A stretch of DNA of 19,011 nt from DATAFF01 sp036257595 (lineage in GTDB: Bacteria; Pseudomonadota; Alphaproteobacteria; Rhizobiales; Aestuariivirgaceae): assembly GCA_036257595.1 (NCBI GenBank), contig DATAFF010000134.1:1-19011 (forward strand). Direction: 5' to 3'. The notes under the pieces were generated by a model. The model was not told the origin of the DNA. It did not search any database and saw only the letters and a list, made by a program, of their open reading frames with translations. Below are positions 9,639 through 15,932 of the stretch, piece by piece; the stretch's first letter is position 1; each line of letters opens with the position of its first letter. The translations under genes were made by a program, and so were the position numbers.

Positions 9639-9667
9639 TTGACTTTCGTCCGCGGGCGGCAGCCAAT
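9639..9667 (+). promoter_or_regulatory. Candidate promoter of the kinase genes
   Basis: TTGACT (9639-9644) followed 17 bp later by GCCAAT (9662-9667) is a plausible but weak sigma-70-type pair. CCATTG (9636-9641) and CAATGG (9664-9669) form a 6-bp inverted repeat that brackets it. The two opposed promoters are about 70 bp apart, so shared control is possible. Confidence 0.35.
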
Positions 9668-9724
9668 GGACGCTCTCGATGCCTAGAAGCGCAGCTTGCA
9701 GAGCCAATGCGCCAGAGGGATCGC

Positions 9725-11377
9725 ATGCCTGATCGCTGTTTCATCGGTGTGGACGTCGGGACTGGCTCGGCACGCGCCGGTGTCTTCGATTCTGCGGGCG
9801 CGCTTCTCGGCACGGCAAAGCACGCGATCGCCACCTGGCACGAAGCCGGCGAGATCGTCGAGCAGTCCTCCGACGACATTTGGCAGGCTGTCGCAGCTGC
9901 CGTCCGGGGAGCGGTCTCGCAAAGCCGCGTTGCACCCCGCGCCATTGCCGGGCTCGGGTTCGCCGCCACCTGCTCGCTGGTCGTGGTCGACCAGCGGGGG
10001 AGGCCGCTGCCGGTCGGCCCGTCCGAGGATCCCGCGCGCAACATCATCGTCTGGATGGACCACCGGGCACTCGATCAGGCGCGTCGTATCAACCTGACCC
10101 GGGAAAAGGTCCTGCAATATGTCGGCGGTGTGATTTCTCCCGAGATGGAGACCCCCAAGCTCCTATGGCTCAAGGAGCACCGGCCCGCAGTCTTTGCCGC
10201 AGCCGGACAGTTCTTCGATCTGCCCGATTATCTGAGTTGGCGGGCCACCGGATCGCGCGATCGCTCGGCCTGCACCGTGACCTGCAAATGGACTTACCTC
10301 GCCAATGAAAGGCGGTGGGATCCAGGTTATTTCCACCGTATCGGCCTTGAGGAGCTCGCCGAGGAGGGTTTCGTCCGCATCGGCGACAAGGTCGTCGATG
10401 TCGCCTCGCCGCTCGGCGGCGGTCTCACCGCCGAAGCCGCTGCCGATCTCGGCCTCGCTCCCGGCATCCCCGTTGGTGCATCGCTGATCGATGCCCATGC
10501 TGGCGGTGTCGGCACGGTCGGCGGCGCCGCCATGGCGGACGACCCCGTCTCCGTCGAGAGCCGCATCGCCTATGTCTTCGGCACCTCCGCCTGCATCATG
10601 GCGACGACCCGGGAGCCGACCTTCGTGCAGGGCGTGTGGGGCCCGTACTTCTCCGCAATGGTCCCGGGACTGTGGCTCAACGAGGCGGGCCAATCCGCGG
10701 CGGGCGCTGCCCTCGACCAGCTGCTGAGCCTGCATCCCGCCGCCGCGGCGGCCGCCGACCAGGCCCGCCGCTTAGGCAAGCTTCTCCTCGCTTTTCTCGA
10801 GGAGTTGGCGCTTGCCGATGCCCCCTCGCCGAGTGCTGTCGCGATGCTCGCCCGCGATATCCATGTAATGCCGGAGTTCCTCGGCAACCGCTCGCCTGAG
10901 GCTGATCCCGATGCGCGCGCGGTGATCGCCGGCCTCGGCCTCGAACGCGACAATGCGAGCCTCGTCAAGCTCTATGTCGCCGGCCTGTGCGGGCTGTCCT
11001 GCGGTGCGCGCCAGGTCATGGAAGCTTTGGCCGCCCGCGGCTTGAAGATCAGCACGCTGATCATCAGCGGCGGCGCAGCGCAGAGCCGCCTGGTACGCCA
11101 GATCCTTGCCGATGTGACCGGCCTCGATGTGGCCATCGCCGCGACCGCCGAGCCGGTCCTGCTCGGCGCTGCCATGCTGGGTGCGGTTGCCGCCGGCGAT
11201 TTTCGCTCGCTCGAGGATGCGATGCGGTCCATGTCCCGCCTCGGCGCTGTCGCAACGCCTGCGGCCGGCGACATTCGCGCCTTTCATGACGCCAAATATC
11301 AGGTCTACCGACTGCTGCAATCCGCCGAGCGTCAGGCGCGGACCGCCATGGCCGGCTTTGCCACCGCTCGGGAGTGA
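9725..11377 (+). CDS. FGGY-family pentulose kinase, probable D-ribulokinase
   Basis: Phosphorylates a ketopentose with ATP; D-ribulose to D-ribulose-5-phosphate is the likely reaction. The 550-residue length fits the FGGY pentulokinase family of yeast Ydr109c/human FGGY. Phosphate loop GVDVGTGS is at residues 8-15, WMDHRA at 110-115, catalytic-base segment IDAHAGG at 255-261 (Asp256), and the C-terminal ATP motif SGGAAQS at 448-454. TCSLV (82-86) is the five-residue motif reported for D-ribulokinases. Just before it the protein has GFAA; many relatives, as I recall them, have GFDA. ATG 9725 is chosen over ATG 9707 because AGAGGGA ends 4 nt before it. Only 6 bp separate it from the PfkB kinase, so the two are co-transcribed. 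L-ribulose or D-xylulose as substrate is less likely but open. Confidence 0.88.
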   Translation: MPDRCFIGVDVGTGSARAGVFDSAGALLGTAKHAIATWHEAGEIVEQSSDDIWQAVAAAVRGAVSQSRVAPRAIAGLGFAATCSLVVVDQRGRPLPVGPSEDPARNIIVWMDHRALDQARRINLTREKVLQYVGGVISPEMETPKLLWLKEHRPAVFAAAGQFFDLPDYLSWRATGSRDRSACTVTCKWTYLANERRWDPGYFHRIGLEELAEEGFVRIGDKVVDVASPLGGGLTAEAAADLGLAPGIPVGASLIDAHAGGVGTVGGAAMADDPVSVESRIAYVFGTSACIMATTREPTFVQGVWGPYFSAMVPGLWLNEAGQSAAGAALDQLLSLHPAAAAAADQARRLGKLLLAFLEELALADAPSPSAVAMLARDIHVMPEFLGNRSPEADPDARAVIAGLGLERDNASLVKLYVAGLCGLSCGARQVMEALAARGLKISTLIISGGAAQSRLVRQILADVTGLDVAIAATAEPVLLGAAMLGAVAAGDFRSLEDAMRSMSRLGAVATPAAGDIRAFHDAKYQVYRLLQSAERQARTAMAGFATARE

Positions 11378-11383
11378 TGCACC

Positions 11384-12343
11384 ATGGCCGATGTCGTGGC
11401 TTTCGGTGAGCTCCTCGTCGACTTCGTGCCGGCCGCCGGTCCCGAGAGCCTGATCGCCGCCGAGATATTCAAGAAAGCGGCCGGCGGTGCTCCGGCCAAT
11501 GTCGCTGCCGGGCTTGCCCGATTGGGGGTGAGCAGCGCCTTCATGGGCATGACGGGCGAGGATGGATTCGGCTGCTTCCTGGCGGGCGAGCTGGTCAAGG
11601 CAGGAGTCGATATCGCGCCACTGCGTTTCACCGCAAGAGCGCGGACCGGCCTTGCCTTCGTGTCGCTCGAGCCCAATGGCGAGCGTGATTTCCTGTTCTA
11701 TCGCAGCCCCGGCGCCGACATGCTGATGACCCCCGACGCTGTCGATGAGGCCGCACTGCGCGCCGCCAAGGCCTTTCATTTCGGCTCGATCAGCCTTGCC
11801 ACCGAGCCGTCCAGGGCGAGCACGCTCCATGCCGCTTCCCTGGCGCGCCATCACGGCAAGCTCATCACCTACGACCCAAATCTCCGCCGCGAATTGTGGC
11901 CGACTGCCGATGATGCGCGCACCGGCATGCGGCTCGGCCTTGCCGAAGCGGGAGTCGTCAAGATCAGCGAAGAGGAGCTCCACTTCCTGACCGGCGAGCC
12001 CGACCCCATCGCCGGCGGCAGGCGCCTGTGGCATCCGCGCCTGCGGCTCATGGCCATCACCCGCGGCCCTGCCGGCTGCTATTGGCTGACCAACGATGCG
12101 CATGGCGCGGTGCCCGGTTTCCCGGTGACGGCAATCGACGCGACCGGCGCCGGCGATGCCTTCATGGCCGGCCTCATCGCCGGCATCCTTGGCTCGCCGA
12201 CCTTTCCGACCGGGGCCGCCGAGATCGCCGCGACTTGCCGCTTCGCCAATGCCGCCGGCGCCCTCGCCACCACCGGCCGCGGCGCCATCCCCTCAATGCC
12301 GACCCGGCAGGCGGTCGAAGAGCTGATGAAGCAGCCGAGCTGA
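11384..12343 (+). CDS. PfkB-family carbohydrate kinase, fructokinase-like
   Basis: Ribokinase-fold sugar kinase of 319 aa, cytosolic. GGAPANVA (34-41) near the N-terminus is the first PfkB signature; YDPNLR (163-168) is a conserved sugar-kinase segment; DATGAGDAF (252-260) is the second signature with catalytic base Asp258 and the anion hole. The overall sequence is most like bacterial fructokinases (fructose to fructose-6-phosphate); tagatose, or another ketohexose from the neighbouring polyol dehydrogenase, is also possible. GGGAG lies 8 nt before ATG 11384, inside the end of the kinase gene upstream. Pairing of an FGGY and a PfkB kinase with a polyol transporter parallels the mtlY-mtlZ genes of the Pseudomonas mannitol/arabitol operon. 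Confidence 0.9.
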   Translation: MADVVAFGELLVDFVPAAGPESLIAAEIFKKAAGGAPANVAAGLARLGVSSAFMGMTGEDGFGCFLAGELVKAGVDIAPLRFTARARTGLAFVSLEPNGERDFLFYRSPGADMLMTPDAVDEAALRAAKAFHFGSISLATEPSRASTLHAASLARHHGKLITYDPNLRRELWPTADDARTGMRLGLAEAGVVKISEEELHFLTGEPDPIAGGRRLWHPRLRLMAITRGPAGCYWLTNDAHGAVPGFPVTAIDATGAGDAFMAGLIAGILGSPTFPTGAAEIAATCRFANAAGALATTGRGAIPSMPTRQAVEELMKQPS

Positions 12344-12413
12344 AGCCGAACCACCGGAACCCGACCACCTGCACATTCGTTTGACTGTTCGGGGAACAAC
12401 CGAAGAGGAAATG
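12344..12413. other. Short gap with a 13-bp palindrome
   Basis: TGTTC-GGG-GAACA (12386-12398) is a 5-bp inverted repeat 15 bp before the next gene. TTGACT (12381-12386) could be a -35 box but no -10 follows at the right distance. The role is undetermined; no terminator is seen after the PfkB gene. Confidence 0.25.
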
Positions 12414-12722
12414 ATGCGATCGGCGCGTCTCGCCACCTTTGTCTTCGTCAGTGCCCTTTTGGGGTTGTCGTCGTTTTCGACTGCTCAAGCTGCAACTTTC
12501 TCACCGCCGCCGGCGATCAAGGGAAGCTCCCTGATCGAGCCGGTCGCTTGCCGGACTGTTAGACAGCGTGTGGTGCGGCCGAACGGCAGTGTCGTTTACC
12601 GTGTCAAGCGCCGATGCGGGCTGGCTCAGGTCCGCCCAGGTCGTCATTGCACGGTGGTGAAGGAGCGCATTCGCCGCGCCAATGGCTCGGTGGTGTTCCG
12701 CTCGATCCGGCGCTGCAATTGA
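12414..12722 (+). CDS. Small exported protein with two Cys-bounded Arg-rich repeats
   Basis: A 102-residue protein of unknown function. Residues 1-26 form a signal peptide (cleavage after TAQA). The mature part holds two copies of a motif of the form Cys-x-x-Val-x-x-Arg-x-x-Arg-x-Asn-Gly-Ser-Val-Val-x-Arg-x-x-Arg-Arg-Cys, at 46-68 and 79-101, each with exactly 21 residues between its cysteines. The mature protein is strongly basic. Paired cysteines suggest two disulfide-closed beta hairpins in the periplasm or outside the cell. ATG 12414 is preferred to ATG 12411 since AGAGG stands 5 nt before it. I do not recognise a named family. Confidence 0.8.
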   Translation: MRSARLATFVFVSALLGLSSFSTAQAATFSPPPAIKGSSLIEPVACRTVRQRVVRPNGSVVYRVKRRCGLAQVRPGRHCTVVKERIRRANGSVVFRSIRRCN

Positions 12723-12750
12723 CAGTTGAGCAAGGATGGAATTCGCTGGC

Positions 12751-12780
12751 CGGGCGTGGCAGGATAAGTCCTGTCGCCCG
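12751..12780 (+). terminator. Hairpin downstream of the Cys-repeat gene
   Basis: CGGGCG (12751-12756) and CAGGA (12760-12764) pair with TCCTG (12769-12773) and CGCCCG (12775-12780) around a TAAG loop, with a small internal loop. It begins 28 bp after the stop codon. No T-run follows, so it may act as a weak terminator or mRNA-stabilising stem. Confidence 0.45.
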
Positions 12781-12805
12781 ATCAGACGAAGCAGAGTAAT
12801 TTCAA

Positions 12806-13276
12806 ATGAGTCGCGCATTTGTGAAGGAGCCCGAGGGTGACGAGGTCGAAACGCTGCCCGATCGCCCCGTCAGCCGGTTCCGCAATTACGTAACCACCCG
12901 CGGATTGCAGCAGATCGAGTCTGCCGTTGCCGAGTTGCAGTCCGCCCTCGCCAATGCAGTAGCGCATGACGATCCGCCGGCAGCACGCAAGATCGTGCGC
13001 GATCTGAACTACTGGAAGGCGCGTCGCGCCTCCGCCGAGCTCGTCAGCCCGCCGCCGGATGGCTCGACGGTGCGCTTTGGCTCGAAGGTGACGCTGGACA
13101 CCGGAGGACGCCGCCAGAGCTTCCGCATTGTCGGCGAGGACGAAGCCGACCCGAAACAGGGCTTCATTTCCTATGTCGCGCCGCTCGCCCGCGAGCTCAT
13201 CGGCAAGGAGCTCGGCGAGACCGTCTCCACCCCCGGCGGCGAAGCCGAGATCATCGCCATCGAGATCGGCGACTAG
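12806..13276 (+). CDS. GreA/GreB-family protein (Rnk-like short coiled coil)
   Basis: A 156-residue RNA polymerase secondary-channel family protein. The C-terminal GreA/GreB FKBP-like domain (about 84-156) is clear: VRFGSKVTL, FRIVGEDEADPKQGFISYVAPLARELIGKELGE spread over 89-138, and EIIAIEI at the end. The N-terminal part has a long unstructured lead (1-30), then a short helical hairpin (about 33-79) whose tip is HDDPPAAR. The canonical GreA tip GDLSEN, whose acidic residues hold Mg2+ for transcript cleavage, is absent, although Asp55 and Asp56 lie at the turn. It could therefore modulate polymerase without normal cleavage activity. Weak ribosome site AGAG 10 nt upstream. Its stop codon overlaps that of the convergent BKACE gene. 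Confidence 0.85.
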   Translation: MSRAFVKEPEGDEVETLPDRPVSRFRNYVTTRGLQQIESAVAELQSALANAVAHDDPPAARKIVRDLNYWKARRASAELVSPPPDGSTVRFGSKVTLDTGGRRQSFRIVGEDEADPKQGFISYVAPLARELIGKELGETVSTPGGEAEIIAIEIGD

Positions 13277-14205
13277 AAGCCCACCTTGTCGGCGCCCTTC
13301 AGCGCGAGCATCCGCCGCGCTTCATCCGGGCTTGCCACCTCGAGTCCGAGACCCTCGATCAGCGTCCTCGCCTTCGTCACCTGATCGGCATTCGTCTTGG
13401 CGAGCTGTCCCGGCCCGATCCACAAGGAGTCTTCGAGACCGACCCTGACATTGCCGCCCATCGAGGCCGACATCAGGGCGACCGCCATCTGGTTTCGCCC
13501 GGCACCCAGCACGGACCAGTGATAATGGTCGCCAAACAGCCGATCGGCGGTTCGCTTCATATGCAGCACATCCTCCGCATGCGGTCCGATTCCCCCGAGA
13601 ATGCCGAACACCGATTGGATGAAGAATGGCGGCTTGACGATGCCGCGGTCGGCAAAGTGGCGCAGCGTATAGAGATGCCCTATGTCGTAGCACTCGATCT
13701 CGAACCGGGTGCCGTTCTCGGCACAGGTTGTCAGGATGTACTCGATATCGGCGAAAGTGTTCTTGAAGATGCGTTCGCGCGAGCCTTCGAGATAAGGCCG
13801 CTCCCAGTCATGCTTGAACGACGAATAGCGCTCCAGCATGGGATAAAGGCCGAAATTCATCGTCCCCATATTGAGCGAGGCGACTTCGGGCTTGAAGGTC
13901 GCAGCCGGCCTGACGCGTTCCTCGATGGTCATGGTAGCGGCGCCGCCGGTCGTAATGTTCACCACGCAACTGCTGCGCTGCTTGATCACCTTGAGGAAGG
14001 GCTCGAATGCCGCTGGCGTCTGGTCGGGGCGGCCATCCTTCGGATTGCGCGCATGGAGATGCACGATGGCAGCGCCGGCATCGGCCGCACCGATTGCGGC
14101 ATCGGCGATCTCCTGCGCGGTGATTGGCAGATGCGGCGACATGGTCGGCGTGTGGATCGATCCGGTAACCGCGCAGGTGATGATGACTTTCCGCCTCGCG
14201 GCCAT
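13273..14205 (-). CDS. Beta-keto acid cleavage enzyme (BKACE, DUF849)
   Basis: A 310-residue TIM-barrel Zn enzyme of the 3-keto-5-aminohexanoate cleavage (Kce) family. These enzymes condense a beta-keto acid with acetyl-CoA and split it to acetoacetate and a new acyl-CoA. VHLHAR supplies the metal ligands His49 and His51; VNITTGG (82-88), SLNMGTMNFG (109-118), and VRVGLEDSLW with its conserved Glu are family marks. Substrate in this family varies widely (aminohexanoate, dehydrocarnitine and other keto acids) and is not evident here. ATG 14205 has AGGAGA 6 nt upstream. No CoA transferase or carnitine gene lies nearby. The stop codons of this gene and the GreA-family gene share bases in CTAG (13273-13276). 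Confidence 0.92.
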   Translation of the reverse strand: MAARRKVIITCAVTGSIHTPTMSPHLPITAQEIADAAIGAADAGAAIVHLHARNPKDGRPDQTPAAFEPFLKVIKQRSSCVVNITTGGAATMTIEERVRPAATFKPEVASLNMGTMNFGLYPMLERYSSFKHDWERPYLEGSRERIFKNTFADIEYILTTCAENGTRFEIECYDIGHLYTLRHFADRGIVKPPFFIQSVFGILGGIGPHAEDVLHMKRTADRLFGDHYHWSVLGAGRNQMAVALMSASMGGNVRVGLEDSLWIGPGQLAKTNADQVTKARTLIEGLGLEVASPDEARRMLALKGADKVGF

Positions 14206-14333
14206 GGAGCTCTCCTATTTGCCGAACGGTCTCATGAAGCACTGGCGCAAGCGCCGGGCCTTCGCGAAAGCCGAGATCGGCATCTTCGCCTGCTCCATGA
14301 TGATCGGCAACCCGGGTGGATCCAGGGAACCGA
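14206..14333. other. Short gap upstream of the BKACE gene; possible gene remnant
   Basis: No recognisable gene. On the minus strand a frame ends in ARRLRQCFMRPFGK with a TAG at 14217-14215 only 9 bases before the BKACE start, and that TAG overlaps the BKACE ribosome site, as in coupled operon genes. The frame has high GC at third positions, but it runs upstream only into the REP-like palindrome and the PepSY gene. It could be the surviving 3' end of a lost gene, or chance. Confidence 0.25.
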
Positions 14334-14360
14334 CCTTCTCCCCACGCGGTGGGGAGAAGG
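14334..14360. repeat. REP-like perfect palindrome (12-bp stem, 3-nt loop)
   Basis: CCTTCTCCCCAC (14334-14345) pairs perfectly with GTGGGGAGAAGG (14349-14360) around a GCG loop. Palindromes with CTTCTCCC/GGGAGAAG arms are widespread dispersed repeats in rhizobial and related genomes. It lies between two divergently placed transcription units' ends and starts and could act as a bidirectional terminator. Confidence 0.8.
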
Positions 14361-14369
14361 CGCTTTGCG

Positions 14370-14390
14370 GACCGGCGGATTTGGCCGGTC
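14370..14390 (-). terminator. Hairpin overlapping the stop codon of the acidic-tail PepSY gene
   Basis: GACCGGC (14370-14376) pairs with GCCGGTC (14384-14390) around a 7-nt loop. On the minus strand it begins within the TAG stop and is followed by the REP-like palindrome, giving two stems in a row. No U-tract is present. Confidence 0.45.
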
Positions 14391-14812
14391 TACTCGTCGT
14401 CCTCGTCTTCGTCCTCCTCGTCGTCCTCGTCGCGATTGGCGGAATCGTCGTTGCCCCCGTTGTCATCCTTCTCGGCAGCCACCTTGGTCATCTGCCCCGT
14501 CTTGAGGTCGAACACCAGCCGCTGGACTCCGTCCTTTTCGAGTTCCACGACATAGCTTGGCACGCCGTTTTCGGTATCGACCTCGGCCTTCAGCACCTTG
14601 GCGTCGGGCACTTCTCTTTGCGCGGCCTCGATGGCTTGGGAAAGCGTCAATTTCGCAGCCGCGACCGCGGCGGCCTCTTGCGCCGCCTCTGTCTTGTCGT
14701 CGTCGGCCAGAGCCGGCGGAGCCGCTGCCAGCGTTAGGATTAACGCCATCGAGGCCGCTCCAATCCTTGAGGGATTTGATCCAACCACCTTTGAACACAC
14801 GATATTTCGCAT
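14390..14812 (-). CDS. Exported PepSY-domain protein with polyacidic C-terminal tail
   Basis: A 140-residue periplasmic protein. A signal peptide runs to about residue 36 (PPALA before DDDK). One PepSY domain spans about 54-114 (LTLSQAIEAAQREVPDAKVL, then SYVVELEKDG and LVFDLKTGQM). A low-complexity tail follows; the last 13 residues (128-140) are all Asp or Glu. ATG 14812 is used, not the longer frame from 14911, because AGGAGA lies 5 nt upstream and the signal peptide then begins properly. PepSY domains are often found next to two-component genes or protease inhibitors; a cation- or ligand-sensing accessory role is inferred. Divergent from the PepSY-regulator-kinase operon across a shared operator. 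Confidence 0.87.
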   Translation of the reverse strand: MRNIVCSKVVGSNPSRIGAASMALILTLAAAPPALADDDKTEAAQEAAAVAAAKLTLSQAIEAAQREVPDAKVLKAEVDTENGVPSYVVELEKDGVQRLVFDLKTGQMTKVAAEKDDNGGNDDSANRDEDDEEDEDEDDE

Positions 14813-14880
14813 TCGCGTCTCCTGTTCAGCTGTCTCGAAGCTTCGGCCCCCGCGGCCGCCGGCACAGTTGCAGATCGACC

Positions 14881-14919
14881 CTGACGAGGGACTGACGGCA
14901 CTCGTCAGCAATTTGTCAG
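14881..14919. promoter_or_regulatory. 39-bp four-half-site operator A (OmpR-family type)
   Basis: CTGAC at 14881 and 14892, then GTCAG at 14904 and 14915: half-site starts are 11, 12 and 11 bp apart, making a dyad around 14900. The same layout recurs at 17283-17321. Tandem half-sites on an 11-bp period are characteristic of OmpR/PhoB-family regulators, and such a regulator is encoded 350 bp downstream. It lies between the divergent PepSY genes and could serve both. Confidence 0.75.
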
Positions 14920-14931
14920 TGAATGACGCGC

Positions 14932-14937
14932 TATGCT
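14932..14937 (+). promoter_or_regulatory. Candidate -10 box of the PepSY/TCS operon
   Basis: TATGCT starts 12 bp after the last GTCAG of operator A. This is the geometry of PhoP-activated promoters, in which the box replaces a good -35; none is seen here. The predicted transcript would start at about 14944, on the A of the next ATG. Confidence 0.55.
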
Positions 14938-14943
14938 TGTGTC

Positions 14944-15273
14944 ATGCTCCTGCTGCTTCGATTGGTCGGAACAATTGTCACCGCCGCCATGCTGCTCGGT
15001 GGCGTGGCGGATGCCGTTGCTGACGATGAGCAGCGCGACCATGATCTCGCAAGAAAGGCCCTGCTCGAAGGCCGCATCCGTCCGCTGACGGAGATCACCG
15101 ACGTCGTTCGGTCCAAAGTGCCGGGCGAGATCCTGTCGGTGCAGATCGACGTCGATGATCAGAAACGCCGCTTCGTCTACGAGTTCGATATCATCACCCC
15201 GGAGGGCAAGCTCAGGGAGGTGGACGTCGACGCGGCGACTGCAACGATCCTCAAGATCGAGGAGGACGAGTAA
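14944..15273 (+). CDS. Exported PepSY-domain protein, first gene of the two-component operon
   Basis: A 109-residue periplasmic protein: signal peptide 1-26 (cleavage after DAVA), then a PepSY domain (about 33-105) with ALLEGRIRPLTEI at its start, FVYEFDIITPEGKLREVDVDA and TILKIEEDE at the end. The ATG at 14923 is also in frame, but neither start has a Shine-Dalgarno site, and the candidate -10 box at 14932 places transcription start on ATG 14944, so a leaderless mRNA is likely. The stop codon overlaps the regulator start as TAATG (15271-15275), so this protein is made together with the regulator and kinase. Probably modulates the sensor kinase or shares its signal. Confidence 0.87.
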   Translation: MLLLLRLVGTIVTAAMLLGGVADAVADDEQRDHDLARKALLEGRIRPLTEITDVVRSKVPGEILSVQIDVDDQKRRFVYEFDIITPEGKLREVDVDAATATILKIEEDE

Positions 15274-15929
15274 TGCGCATTCTCCTCGCCGAAGACGAGC
15301 CGGCGATCGCCGCAAGCATCGTCGCGGCATTCGAGCGGGCGGGATATGCGACCGAAATCGCCGCCGATGGTGAGGCTGCCTGGTTTCGCGGCGACACTGA
15401 GGAATTCGACCTGATCGTTCTCGATCTCGGGCTTCCCAAGATCGACGGTCTCACCGTTCTGAAACGCTGGCGCGCCGCCGGCCGCCAGACGCCGGTGCTC
15501 ATCCTGACGGCGCGCGGCGCCTGGCCGGAACGGGTTGAAGGCATCGACGCCGGCGCCGACGACTATCTGCCAAAGCCGTTCCAGATCGAGGAACTGCTGG
15601 CGCGCGTCAGAGCGCTCATCCGCCGTGCCGCCGGCCATGGCTCGCCGGTGCTGGAATCGGGGGTGATCTCCGTCGATACGCGCCATATGCGGGTCGCCCT
15701 GAACGGCGCCGAGATTCAGGTCTCGCCCCTCGAATACCGCCTGATCACCTATCTCCTCCACCACAAGCAGCGGGTTGTCCCGGTGAGCGAGCTCATCGAT
15801 CACCTCTACGGCAATGACGATGCGCGCGGCGCCAATGCCCTCGAAGCCCTGGTGACACGGCTTCGCAGGAAACTCGGTGCGGAGACCATCCAGACCCGGC
15901 GTGGTTTCGGCTACTTCATCGATGGCTGA
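15273..15929 (+). CDS. Two-component response regulator, OmpR family (PhoP/QseB-like)
   Basis: A 218-residue DNA-binding regulator. The receiver domain (1-115) has the acidic pocket Glu7/Asp8, phospho-acceptor Asp51 in LIVLDLGLPKIDG, Thr79 and Lys101 in DDYLPKPF. The winged-helix domain (about 125-217) shows SPLEYRLITYLL, the recognition-helix segment ANALEALVTRLRRKL and the wing TRRGFGYFI. ATG 15273 overlaps the PepSY stop, with GGAGGA upstream. The kinase gene starts 3 bp after its stop. The two 39-bp operators that bracket the operon are its likely targets, implying autoregulation. Confidence 0.95.
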   Translation: MRILLAEDEPAIAASIVAAFERAGYATEIAADGEAAWFRGDTEEFDLIVLDLGLPKIDGLTVLKRWRAAGRQTPVLILTARGAWPERVEGIDAGADDYLPKPFQIEELLARVRALIRRAAGHGSPVLESGVISVDTRHMRVALNGAEIQVSPLEYRLITYLLHHKQRVVPVSELIDHLYGNDDARGANALEALVTRLRRKLGAETIQTRRGFGYFIDG

Positions 15930-15932
15930 GCG

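Noticed and set aside
10772..12103. 443-codon minus-strand frame across the two kinase genes
   Set aside because: Crosses the junction of two real genes antisense and has no domain pattern.
12386..12398. TGTTC/GAACA palindrome as an SOS (LexA) box
   Set aside because: The alphaproteobacterial SOS box is GTTC-N7-GTTC, a direct repeat, which does not fit, and the downstream gene is not a repair gene.
14391..14430. Trinucleotide CTC/GTC run as a possible stand-alone microsatellite
   Set aside because: Explained as the coding sequence for the acidic tail of the PepSY protein.
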